A stretch of 10,640 nt of DNA from assembly GCA_028565635.1 (NCBI GenBank), contig JAOXYB010061468.1, positions 1 through 10,640 of the forward strand. Direction: 5' to 3'. The translations under genes were made by a program, and so were the position numbers. Shown here in pieces: positions 1 through 7,547 of the stretch (its first letter is position 1; the number at the start of each line of letters is the position of its first letter). Under the pieces are notes generated by a model. It had not been told where the DNA came from and did no database searches. It was given only the letters and a program-made list of their open reading frames with translations. The DNA comes from Phoronis ovalis. Its lineage: Eukaryota; Phoronida; Phoronidae.

Positions 1-229
1 GGTCTTGTGATAAGACCGAAAGCTCTCATGGCTTAATAAGTATGATTCAGTTTTGGACTAAAATTTATGTTTGATATGATAACATGTATTAACTCCTTAA
101 AAACAAAGTTAATCAAAGATTCGTTTGAAAGTACATAGGAAATCTATAAGTGTATGCCATGTATCTGGTAACTACTAGTCAATGAACTAGTCTTAACTCC
201 TGTGAATTTTCTATCAATTTCTTCTGTAG

Positions 230-517
230 GTGTTGCCTGTGATAGTTTTCTTCAGCTGTGCAATCTCAACATTATATCACCTTGGTGCCATGCAAGCTAT
301 TATCAGCAAAATTGCTTGGTTAATGCAAGTCACCATGTCAACAGCTCCAACAGAATCTCTTAGTTGTGCCGGTAATATATTTGTGGGTCAGACAGAAGCT
401 CCGATTTTGATTCGACCATTTCTAGAGAAGATGACAAAATCGGAACTACACGCTGTGATGACTGGTGGTTATGCTACAATTGCTGGTGGGGTTTTGGCAG
501 CATATATTTTATTTGGG
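230..517 (+). CDS. SLC28A3: SLC28 exon: Gate domain with GQTE hairpin
   Basis: Acceptor cttctgtag ends at 229 and donor GTAGGT starts at 518; phase 0 at both ends. It encodes 96 residues. They run from a hydrophobic helix ([16 protein letters not shown]) through an amphipathic segment ([17 protein letters not shown]) to the re-entrant hairpin motif [12 protein letters not shown]. The exon closes with [20 protein letters not shown], the next helix. In bacterial vcCNT the GQTE loop contacts nucleobase and ribose. Positions corresponding to human CNT1 Ser319/Gln320 are Gly (386-388) and Gln (389-391). Those matching Ser353/Leu354 are Gly (488-490) and Val (491-493). The GTG at 230 is an internal valine codon, not a start. 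Confidence 0.95.
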
Positions 518-3500
518 GTAGGTTTTCTATATAACCATTGCTCTCTTAATATAGTTCTGTTATTAATATTTATGAATATAATTGTGAGCCTGTTGGAGAT
601 TTCAAAGTGATGTCTGTTTCCTCAACAAAAATGTAGAGAGGACATCATTGTTTCTTAAGTTCACTGTAAACTTCATAATTATTGCATCATGATGCTTCCT
701 TTACATTGATAAAGATTCTTTAGTATTTTAAAGTAATATTCATTGAATTTAGCTGAGGTAAGTCTGCTAACCAGTCAAAAGTCTAAACACTGTCATGTCG
801 GAATCAAAATCATCAGGTCTTCAGAAGAATATGCCCAATTCTTCCATATGTATTGAATGAACTTTGTACAGGAACTTAACGAAATTTCATAATGTTATCT
901 TCATTTTACTTTAATCTGTTACAGGTCCCTGCGGAACATTTGTTATGTGCGTCTGTGATGAATGCTCCTGTAGCACTTGCCGTTTCCAAACTGTTTTACC
1001 CTGAGACAGAGGTCGCACAGATCAGAAACACCAAAGACATCAAAGTCGAAGGATCGTAAGTAAAATAACTAATATTTGGTGTGTCCACGATGGATATTAT
1101 AACGTTTAATCTGGTGTGCTTGTTTATATTATAGTTTTATTGCTTCAGTATTTTAGTATTGTTGAGAACAGTCTTTCCTAGTCAAAATTAATTGCAAAAA
1201 TGTCTCCTTATATTTGTATTGAGACTGATGGCTTTTATCTAAATTTCATTTATATTTATTTTCTCCTTTGCTAGACTTCATTATTATTTTTTTTCAGAAA
1301 AAGTAACAATATCTTGGAAGCCGCAAGTACAGGTGCGTCTGCTTCAATCGGCCTGGTTGCCAACATCGCCGCCAATTTAATTGCTTTCTTAGCTATGCTG
1401 GCTTTTATCAATGCAACATTATCATGGCTTGGTAGCATGGTTGGACACCCAGAACTGACTTTCCAGGTATGTTAAACAAGTTGAGTGTGTGTATTATTGT
1501 TTCATCATCATGTGATTCAAGATCACAGAAATATGTGAAGAATTAAACAGTTTCAAATTAGCTGTATATTAAGAAACATGAACGGTGTCCAGGATTTCAT
1601 CCTCTGATAATTCTAATATTCATGCATGCTGCAATATTAAGAAACATGAACGGTGTCCAGGATTTCATCCTCTGATAATTCTAATATTCATGCATGCTGC
1701 AATAACTGTTTGTGAATCCAGTTATTGGAGTCTATGGCTATCCAATGTACACTGATGTATTGTAGTTGTACAATTGTATTATTTATATTGTATCTCCTGT
1801 TTTTTGAGGAATTACTCTGACAGTGTAGTGTTTATACGTTTCTATAATATTTTTCTGTATATTTCTCTCATGTTTGTTTATTTTACTTATGTATCATGAA
1901 TATTTGCCTGAAATAAACATACATTATTATTATTATATATTAGATGATAATAAACAAATCTGTAATAAAAGTTCATTTAAATGTAATCCACCCGGAAAAG
2001 TACAATACTCAGAGTAAATGACATGGGCAATGCTTTTAAGTCTTTTGATTGGCTAATCAATAGTAAGCCAAGTGTTATAGTCTCACAGTTGCATCTTAAC
2101 AATGCTATAGGCTAAGACTTGAATATATATTTTAATCTGTGTAAATTTGAATGATGTTTTGCTGAAGTTTGTTATGTATCTGTAATAGACATGAATCTAC
2201 CTGGTGTATTTTGTTTTCGTTGCCTTTCACTGAATAAGAATCTGCTTCTTCCAGTTAATCTGTTCATATGTGTTCATGCCAATTGCATTCTTAATGGGTG
2301 TGGATTGGGAAGACTGCGGAATAGTAGCTGAATTGCTTGGTATGAAAACATTCCTGAATGAGTTTGTTGCTTACGAAGAACTCTCTAAATACATTAAGAA
2401 TCGAGATAACTGCGCATACCCACAAATATCAGTGAGTTTATAAAAATTGATTTAAGAGATTGTTACAAGTTCAAGTAAATAGAACCTGATAGAAGCCAGG
2501 CGTGATGCTTGGCGAAACTTGTCAGTTGTTTTTCTCGACCATGAAACAATATGCATTGCCATCTTTGGTTGGAACTTGAAAAATAATCAACAAATTTTTA
2601 CTTCAAAACTGTGTACTTAGTATTGTATTGTCCATACTACCTTTGTAATGCTTATCTAATGTCCGTTATGGCTTAAGTATATATTTCGACCTTGATACTT
2701 CTAGTAGAATTAGGTAACCATATAACACCACTCTGTTTGCATAATTATAAAGAGAAAGTATTGCACAAAGATAAACCATTGTACATGTATGTCATTTTAT
2801 GCTTTTTCCAGCGCCGGTCAGAAATCATCACTACATATGCTCTGTGCGGTTTTGCTAACTTGAGCTCTGTTGGCATTCAACTTGGAGGTATTGGGCCAAT
2901 GGCGCCATCTAGAGCCAGTGATCTGGCCAAGCTTGCTGTCCGCGCATTGATTGCCGGAACCGTAGCATGTTTCATCACTGCTTGTGTTGCAGGTATGTTT
3001 TAACTAGATGTAAAACTGCATTAATTATTTGAAACTACATTAATAAAATGAAATCAATAAAACTATATTAATATGAATTTAGGTTTGTAGCACCCTATGT
3101 CATGCAGAACAGAAACCAAATAAAGATATATAAAATGTTTATTATCTAACATCTTGATTACCCATACAACTCAAAAACTACAAATATAATAACAATAAGT
3201 ACATGACTACGATGAAGGGTATTCTGGTGAGGGCTAGAAAATAATTACAATAAGTAAATGAGGGTATGGTGTACTTATAGGCAGTGACTAGACAATTTTG
3301 GTTTAATTTATTAGCAAGTTAATTTTAGTTATGAGGTGAGGGTAGCTTGGAATAATTTGAATTGCTAGAAGAGAAGGAACCCAAAATGTCCAGGTTCCTC
3401 AATAGGACCGAGTTATGCATCATTGGTGTAATTGAAAAATATGTACTAGGTTAATTTTTTATTGCAGGTATTCTTGTAATTGAAGAACCGGAAACATCAT

Positions 3501-3622
3501 GTGTGTTCAACTCTACGATAAATGGAACAGTGCTGCCACCAAGTGGGACTACATATACTTCACTTCTTGATTTAGTAACGTATAGTGTTAATGCAGCAAA
3601 TGCTACTGGCTTAGGGTCATAA
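230..3622 (+). CDS. SLC28A3: SLC28-family concentrative nucleoside transporter, C-terminal half (six exons)
   Basis: Sodium-coupled nucleoside importer of the plasma membrane. Join: 230-517, 925-1055, 1298-1466, 2255-2431, 2812-2992, 3468-3622. Every intron is GT-AG, the phases match, and the 1101 coding bases give 366 residues plus TAA. The family is usually about 600-700 residues, so the N-terminal half lies upstream of the window. Visible: the Gate (nucleoside-recognition) domain in the first exon and the Nucleos_tra2_C transport core in the next four. Substrate- and cation-site motifs known from CNT structures are present: GQTE (386-397), NEF with its Glu at 2360-2362, and FANLSS with Asn 2857-2859 and Ser 2866-2868. 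Selectivity positions read Gly-Gln in the GQTE loop, as in human CNT3. Family assignment is very secure. The CNT3-like label rests on a few residues, and a single invertebrate CNT could be ancestral to all three vertebrate paralogues. Confidence 0.95.
518..924 (+). other. Intron of SLC28 gene
   Basis: Phase-0 intron of 407 bases bounded by GTAGGT and tgttacag. The reading frame of the upstream exon would run on into it and meet TGA at 608-610. An imperfect small hairpin (824-830 with 838-844) is visible, but no gene or repeat is recognised. Confidence 0.85.
925..1055 (+). CDS. SLC28A3: SLC28 exon: start of Nucleos_tra2_C domain
   Basis: Acceptor ttacag ends at 924 and donor GTAAGT starts at 1056. 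The exon begins in phase 0 and ends two bases into a serine codon (TC|A) completed by the next exon. It encodes [20 protein letters not shown] and then a cytosolic-type stretch, [19 protein letters not shown]. The VMNAPVALA and KLFYPETE segments are typical of animal CNTs. Conservation with vertebrate SLC28 is strong over the first 30 codons and weaker in the charged tail, as expected for a loop. Confidence 0.94.
1056..1297 (+). other. Intron of SLC28 gene
   Basis: Phase-2 intron of 242 bases, from GTAAGT to a strong polypyrimidine tract and acceptor (ttattttttttcag). Nothing else is recognised. Confidence 0.85.
1298..1466 (+). CDS. SLC28A3: SLC28 exon: EAASTGAS / NIAANLIAF core helices
   Basis: Starts with the single base completing Ser (TC|A) and ends in phase 0 before GTATGT at 1467. 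It encodes [18 protein letters not shown], then [20 protein letters not shown] and [18 protein letters not shown]. The [10 protein letters not shown] and [13 protein letters not shown] blocks are hallmark CNT sequences. They form the long transport-domain helix and the following membrane segment. Confidence 0.95.
1467..2254 (+). other. Longest SLC28 intron in the window, with tandem duplication
   Basis: Phase-0 intron of 788 bases (GTATGT to cttcttccag). It holds an exact 68-base tandem duplication (1566-1701). Further on is an AT-rich block ending in AATAAA and an ATT-repeat tail (about 1911-1936) that may be the end of an old retroposon. No coding potential of its own is recognised. Confidence 0.8.
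1566..1701. repeat. Perfect 68-bp tandem direct duplication
   Basis: Copies at 1566-1633 and 1634-1701 are identical base for base, each starting atattaagaaacatgaacgg and ending catgcatgctgca. The lack of any difference between copies points to a recent event or an assembly artefact. It is fully intronic, so it does not alter the transporter. Confidence 0.97.
2255..2431 (+). CDS. SLC28A3: SLC28 exon: NEFVAYE motif
   Basis: Acceptor cttccag ends at 2254 and donor GTGAGT starts at 2432; phase 0 at both ends, 59 codons. It encodes [20 protein letters not shown], then [21 protein letters not shown] and a hydrophilic linker ([17 protein letters not shown]). The Glu of NEF (2360-2362) corresponds to vcCNT Glu332, which contacts the ribose. 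The linker is variable in animal CNTs, and this one is relatively short. Confidence 0.95.
2432..2811 (+). other. Intron of SLC28 gene
   Basis: Phase-0 intron of 380 bases, GTGAGT to gctttttccag. The downstream exon's frame is open back into the intron to 2692, but that part (residues such as [15 protein letters not shown]) has no CNT similarity and precedes the acceptor. Confidence 0.85.
2812..2992 (+). CDS. SLC28A3: SLC28 exon: FANLSS motif and final helices
   Basis: Acceptor tttttccag ends at 2811 and donor GTATGT starts at 2993. It starts in phase 0 and ends after the first base of a Gly codon (G|GT). It encodes [20 protein letters not shown], then [20 protein letters not shown] and [20 protein letters not shown]. 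Asn (2857-2859) and the second Ser of LSS (2866-2868) match vcCNT Asn368 and Ser371, which hold the nucleoside ribose. MAPSR is another invariant CNT block. This exon ends within the last transmembrane helix. Confidence 0.96.
2993..3467 (+). other. Last SLC28 intron, with early AATAAA cluster
   Basis: Phase-1 intron of 475 bases, GTATGT to ttattgcag. Read through the donor, the frame adds Gly-Met-Phe and stops at TAA 3001-3003. AATAAA hexamers follow at 3042-3047, 3056-3061 and 3119-3124. A near-identical 14-base direct repeat (aaactacattaata, 3032-3045; one mismatch at 3060-3073) overlaps them. Confidence 0.8.
3468..3622 (+). CDS. SLC28A3: SLC28 terminal exon: glycosylated C-terminal tail
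   Basis: Acceptor attgcag ends at 3467; GT completes the Gly codon and TAA lies at 3620-3622. It encodes [20 protein letters not shown], then [20 protein letters not shown] and [11 protein letters not shown]. The tail after the last membrane helix has three N-X-S/T sequons (NST, NGT, NAT). In mammalian CNTs this tail is extracellular and glycosylated, so the sequons support the same topology here. The tail sequence is otherwise not conserved. No PDZ-type C-terminus is evident. Confidence 0.92.
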
Positions 3623-4057
3623 TATAAGTTGTCTTGTTAGCTTTTTTTATTGTTAAATTATATTGTAGGCTTTTTCAGTGTGTGTAGTTGATTGATAGCC
3701 TAATCTTCAAAACTGCTCAGGATCTGTTTAGAAAGCACAGGTATGCAAATATTTAAGACAGTGATGTCTTATCAGGTGTTTAACGCTTGTTTTGTGGAGT
3801 TAATAATTCTCTGGTGATGACATTATTGTCAACGTTGTTACATAATACTAATCTAGACATGCTAAAGTGTCGTGCTTTATTTGAAAATGTTCATTATCAT
3901 ATTCATAATACTTATTACATATCATTGTTTTGTTTTTTTAATTAATATTATTCCTTTAATATCTTTTGTTTATTTTGTGTGTTTACAGCATATTTTTTCG
4001 TGGACTAATTTCTTTGTTGTTTTTTGTCTCCAGCATAATGCCTCCAACAGTCAGGCC

Positions 4058-4260
4058 ACCCTTAAAAAAATGTTGGTTTGTGGTTGCCGACTGACCCATG
4101 AAAAAAGTGATGACCCAAAAATGTTTTTTTGTGCTTTAAATTCTTTCTCGATCAAAATCTAGATACATTTCTCCTGGAATGTTACATGTTCTTTCCTGGA
4201 CTTAAAAAAAAAAAATTCTCTGGTGTGTCGACAACCACAAACCAACAGTTTTTTAAGGGT
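4058..4260. repeat. Fold-back (inverted repeat) element, 33-bp arms
   Basis: The left arm 4058-4090 (acccttaaaaaaatgttggt onward) matches the reverse complement of the right arm 4228-4260 at 31 of 33 positions, with a 137-base loop. The loop contains a short direct repeat, tgaccca, at 4092-4098 and again about 20 bases on. The layout suits a MITE-like or fold-back transposon remnant, but no target-site duplication was identified. If transcribed with SLC28 it would form a stable hairpin in the 3' UTR. Confidence 0.85.
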
Positions 4261-4469
4261 GACCCCGTAAAGCATTTATATGCAAAAACAATCCTGCACA
4301 GGGGCCAATATTTAAGTTACTTGAAAACGGTGTTCTTTGACTTGTTTGTCAATCAATTGTTGCTTAAGATTATATGCTTAGCTTTTTAAAGGCAGCGTTG
4401 TTGTTTATTTTTTTCATAGAATTTTGAATGTTAGATAGTTTTGTTATTAGATGTGTTGCATATTTAAAT

Positions 4470-4475
4470 AATAAA
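4470..4475 (+). terminator. Candidate SLC28 polyadenylation signal (proximal)
   Basis: First canonical AATAAA after the SLC28 stop codon on the plus strand. The choice is an inference, because no transcript evidence is available. Confidence 0.45.
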
Positions 4476-4577
4476 CAAAAAGAAGGTCAGATATTCTGAA
4501 TGTAGGAACAACTTTTTATTTGAAAATTTAGATGTTACAAGAACATATGAGTCGGGATATAATTTTTAACGTCACTG

Positions 4578-4690
4578 ACAAGATTTCCATGAAAAAAATC
4601 AAGATTTGTTGAAGTGTTATTTCAAAAAAGCTATTAACACAGCTAGAAAAACATTGATTTTTCATGAAATCTGTTCTGTTAAGAGAACAG
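4578..4690. repeat. Imperfect inverted repeat and adjacent small hairpin
   Basis: A segment at about 4583-4602 (atttccatgaaaaaaatcaa) is complementary, with small gaps, to 4654-4670 (ttgatttttcatgaaat). Directly beyond it, CTGTTCT (4671-4677) and AGAACAG (4684-4690) form a perfect 7-bp stem with a 6-base loop. The A/T-rich arms make chance a real possibility. Confidence 0.5.
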
Positions 4691-4783
4691 CAAATGGTTA
4701 CATAACCACATACCTTCTGTGAAGGTGTATTAGTTTTTTGTCACTAGACTAGTGTCGGTGGAAGTATAGTGCACTTATTCAGG

Positions 4784-4957
4784 GGTACCTAGCAACTGTT
4801 AATTAGTATAGGTACCACCAGATTGTCTAACAGGCGCAATTCAACGGAAGCAGTCATCGATTCCTGTTAGCGGAATTTATTAATTTTGTAAATGGATGTG
4901 CTAATGTACCTTGGGAGTGCTTGTAGTAAATTGTGTTCATTGGAAAATCTGGTGGTA
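4784..4957. repeat. Nested inverted repeats
   Basis: Two overlapping perfect inverted repeats share bases. GGTACCTA (4784-4791) pairs with TAGGTACC (4809-4816), and TACCACCAGATT (4813-4824) pairs with AATCTGGTGGTA (4946-4957). The two pairings compete for 4813-4816. CACTAG-containing sequence on both sides (about 4742 and 5024-5031) hints at a larger decayed palindromic element of about 300 bases. Confidence 0.6.
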
Positions 4958-5252
4958 GGCACTAGACAAAAGGGTTCATCAGTGTTAAACAAATTAGGTG
5001 AATGCAAACGAACTAGGTGTCTACTAGTGGTTTTTAGGGAGCCCTGTTAAGATATGTAATGCAGTGTTCTCCACAAAAAACTCATACTTGTTCAGGGCAC
5101 TAATGAACTTTATAGTACATAAAGCCTGTATTATTTATCAATATTTTGTGTAGAGTATACTGCCATCTGGTGCAGGAAATTGTAATCGTCTTCTGATGTT
5201 GTTGTAATCAATGCAATATTGAAACTGAATGAATGAATGATGTGATTTTGGT

Positions 5253-5258
5253 AATAAA
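5253..5258 (+). terminator. Candidate SLC28 polyadenylation signal (distal)
   Basis: AATAAA on the plus strand about 1.6 kb after the stop codon. Alternative to the proximal site at 4470-4475. Confidence 0.3.
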
Positions 5259-5280
5259 TTATTCTCACAGTTAACTCATG

Positions 5281-6402
5281 GTTTCGTTTAATTAATTCAG
5301 TGAGTCTCATGTTTGATTTGTCATGTCATTAAAGACAGCATTATCAGCTAGACACGAAGATGAAACATTTCAACAAATGTTTTTTTTTTAAATCAAATTC
5401 GTTTTCCTGTTTGACTTGACATGTTATGTTGCACAGCTTCTCTTTCACACTTCCTCATAAAATGTCTGCATATTTAGGTATCAGCTTCTAGTCTAGTTTT
5501 CTAAAGCTGTATAAAGGCCAAATTATGCATTTTTTAGTGCAAGCTTAAATCAGTCGTGTGATATTTTTTCTGTCAAATTTGTGATTTGTATAAACTAAAG
5601 AAGTGTATGCGGAATCAATCTCTGCAGTACTGTGAATTAATCAAAATCCTGGGTATGAACTATGGCTAAAGCGTCATTCTTAACAATTCCAGCATCCACA
5701 ACAACTTGTGATAAGGTGTAACATGGGAAATTTGTTAAAAGACAATTAAAATACCCGTAAAAGTTGTATTTTGTAACAGGAAGCATAAGATTACGCCTTT
5801 ATAACTATATTAGAAACCGATATTATTGCACAAACAAAACCGTGAAAGACACTATATACAATGAAGAAAAAAACTGATATACAAAGGTTACAGATCGAGA
5901 AGTTTCCTTATCTACCACACGCATAGGATGGCACATTGAAATGTACATTTAAGTTTACTTAGAATACTGTGTAAACTAGGTGGTGTAGCTTAAAAGAGTC
6001 CATTCAATCCCACAATTCATCAAATTTCATGATGATCAATTTTACTATTTATTGCAACTTGCACAGTTCACTTTTAAAATCCAGATAACAGCTGAATAAA
6101 AATAGATAATTGTTGGATTAAATGTGTTTTAGTTTCAGCTCCTAGTGCATATAAATAGTCCAATGGAATACTCAAGGAAAAAATTCAGCAGTGATGACAC
6201 TCATTTTTAAGATGTATAATGTTATTTTGACCGAGATGGAAGACCGTACAGTTTTACAAGTGGTACATAATTGTTATATAAGACATTCAAAGCACTTCCA
6301 GCACATCGCATTAATACAACATTTCTTACATACAGTTAAAGCAACAAAAATGAAATTTTTAAGCAAATTGCTTAAACTAAATTAAATGTTTGAAAACATT
6401 TT
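5281..6402. other. Intergenic spacer between convergent genes
   Basis: Low-complexity, AT-rich sequence with no convincing frame on either strand, RNA gene or repeat. The 64-codon plus-strand frame at 6191-6385 has no recognisable domain and is treated as chance. A minus-strand AATAAA (plus-strand TTTATT at 6048-6053) is a possible distal signal for the RETREG gene. Confidence 0.6.
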
Positions 6403-6408
6403 TTTATT
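6403..6408 (-). terminator. Candidate RETREG polyadenylation signal
   Basis: Plus-strand TTTATT, i.e. AATAAA on the minus strand. It is the first canonical hexamer after the RETREG stop and implies a 3' UTR of about 550 bases. A variant ATTAAA (6567-6572) lies between. Confidence 0.45.
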
Positions 6409-6960
6409 CGCTTTTGTTTCAAACAAGAACAGATCAAGCCACCTTTTACCAATTCTGATATCATTTACATTTGTTTATAGGTACCGCTTAAAAAAATTCA
6501 TCAGAAAAAGCACAATTTATATTATATGATAAGTGAAAATTAACAATTGTATCCATTCTGAAACATTTTAATTTTTCACTTCTTTTCTATTTGAAGGTGA
6601 TATTCACTAAATATCGAATTCTTAAGCAATCAGAAATGTAACCATATTCAAGCCCGGATGACTTATCTTTGGGTTTGAAAATATTCACACTTCTCACTGG
6701 CCAGATCCTGTGGAATTCCGTAAATAAAATGTTAAAATTCTGCATAACAGGATCTAACTGGCATACATATAACATTACAAATATAGCAACATTATAAAGT
6801 ATATTTTCCGTGGCACGGTAATACGGAATTTCACAGGGTCTGACTGGCATAGCTACATTTGGTAAATATAACCTTCAAACACAAAATAATCATAAATGCG
6901 ATTGGTGGGAAAAGTTGAGAGGTGATTAATGGAATAGTTGTATACCTTCACTCTAAAATA
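6409..6960 (-). other. Presumed RETREG 3' UTR
   Basis: Follows the TAG at 6961-6963 on the minus strand. It contains the three-copy motif cluster at 6697-6849 and no supported gene; the 87-codon minus-strand frame at 6587-6850 is mostly made of those repeats. Confidence 0.55.
6697..6849. repeat. Cluster of three related ~26-bp repeats, one inverted
   Basis: Copy A (6697-6722) reads ctggccagatcctgtggaat then tccgta on the plus strand. Copies B (6737-6763) and C (6822-6849) carry related sequence on the minus strand: gccagttagatcctgt in B, gccagtcagaccctgtg then aaattccgta in C. A and C share GCCAG, CCTGTG and AATTCCGTA; B shares GCCAG and AGATCCTGT but diverges afterwards. In a minus-strand transcript A could pair with B or with C. 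Confidence 0.75.
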
Positions 6961-7547
6961 CTATTCATCACCAATATCTTCCCGATTTAAAAATTCAAAA
7001 TCAGCCAAGTCTGATTCTTGAGAGCTGTGTCTAGATATTTGTTGTGCGTTTTCAGACTTTTCCTTTTCAGCTGGTTTTATATCCGATTTTGTTTGTGTCA
7101 TTGATTTCACATTTTTACTAAGTTTACTAAGCCCTGATATCGTACTGGTTACCATTGTTCCAAGAAAATCAGTAGCAAACGCGGCTACAGTTTCAGTCTG
7201 ATTAGAACCTCCGTTCTGATTGTTTCTGTTTAAATCCTCATCAATTATATCAGGGAAAGCACTTGGGTCCAGTCCGTGAGAAAGACTATCTATTGGGTCT
7301 TCTCTATCGGAATCAGAGGAATTTTGGTAGTGCGTTGATACGAAATGCATTCTTTCCTGAGATGAGGCACGATTTACTTCTGCAATGCTTGGTATGGGGC
7401 CAGGTTCGATAGTTAAACTGGACGAAGATGGATCAGTGTCTAAATCACTTGGAAAGCGCTGTGGCAAAAAGTTAGCCAATGAATGAGTAGATGCTACACT
7501 ACTGTCACTTGGAATGGCACCTGGTGTGAATTTGGCTAAGCTCTCAT
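6961..7547 (-). CDS. RETREG: RETREG terminal exon: disordered tail and LIR motif
   Basis: Acceptor tattttcag ends at 7548; AT completes an Asp codon, then 194 codons and TAG (6961-6963). The order is two SLAxFxPxxxPS repeats (7507-7542, 7447-7482) and a Ser/Asp-rich stretch with SSDSDRED. Next come an amphipathic-looking segment ([20 protein letters not shown], then KLSKNVKSM; about 7102-7188), a charged linker, and the LIR core F-E-F-L at 6988-6999 preceded by acidic residues (ESDLAD). Only NREDIGDE follows the LIR. In human RETREG1 the LIR lies about 40 residues from the end, so this tail is short. Apparent starts inside this exon (TTG at 7477-7479) are internal codons. Confidence 0.92.

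Larger units (their letters stand above)
3623..5280 (+). other. SLC28 3' UTR and downstream region
   Basis: AT-rich, no supported gene. No canonical AATAAA occurs between the stop and 4470, so a transcript ending there would have a 3' UTR of about 850-870 bases that includes the fold-back at 4058-4260. Another AATAAA at 5253-5258 would extend it to over 1.6 kb and add the inverted repeats at 4578-4957. A short TGAA microsatellite lies at 5226-5240. Small open frames in this stretch look like chance. Confidence 0.6.

Noticed and set aside
1-229. Small inverted repeats in the leading intron (GGTCTT/AAGACC at 1-17; ACTAGT twice at 174-191)
   Set aside because: Six-base stems are expected by chance at this scale and no function or family is suggested.
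230-232. GTG as a translation start
   Set aside because: The acceptor ttctgtag abuts it and the CNT family continues upstream, so it is an internal codon of a spliced exon.
3872-4389. Two plus-strand open frames of 96 and 86 codons downstream of SLC28
   Set aside because: Composition is low-complexity (Phe/Ile-rich from T-rich DNA), they overlap the fold-back repeat arms, and no domain is recognisable. They lie in a likely 3' UTR.
5226-5240. TGAA microsatellite
   Set aside because: Only about three and a half units; too short to be informative.
6587-6850. 87-codon minus-strand frame below the RETREG stop
   Set aside because: It runs through the three-copy repeat cluster, has no conserved motif, and sits in the presumed 3' UTR. 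The frame is probably chance.
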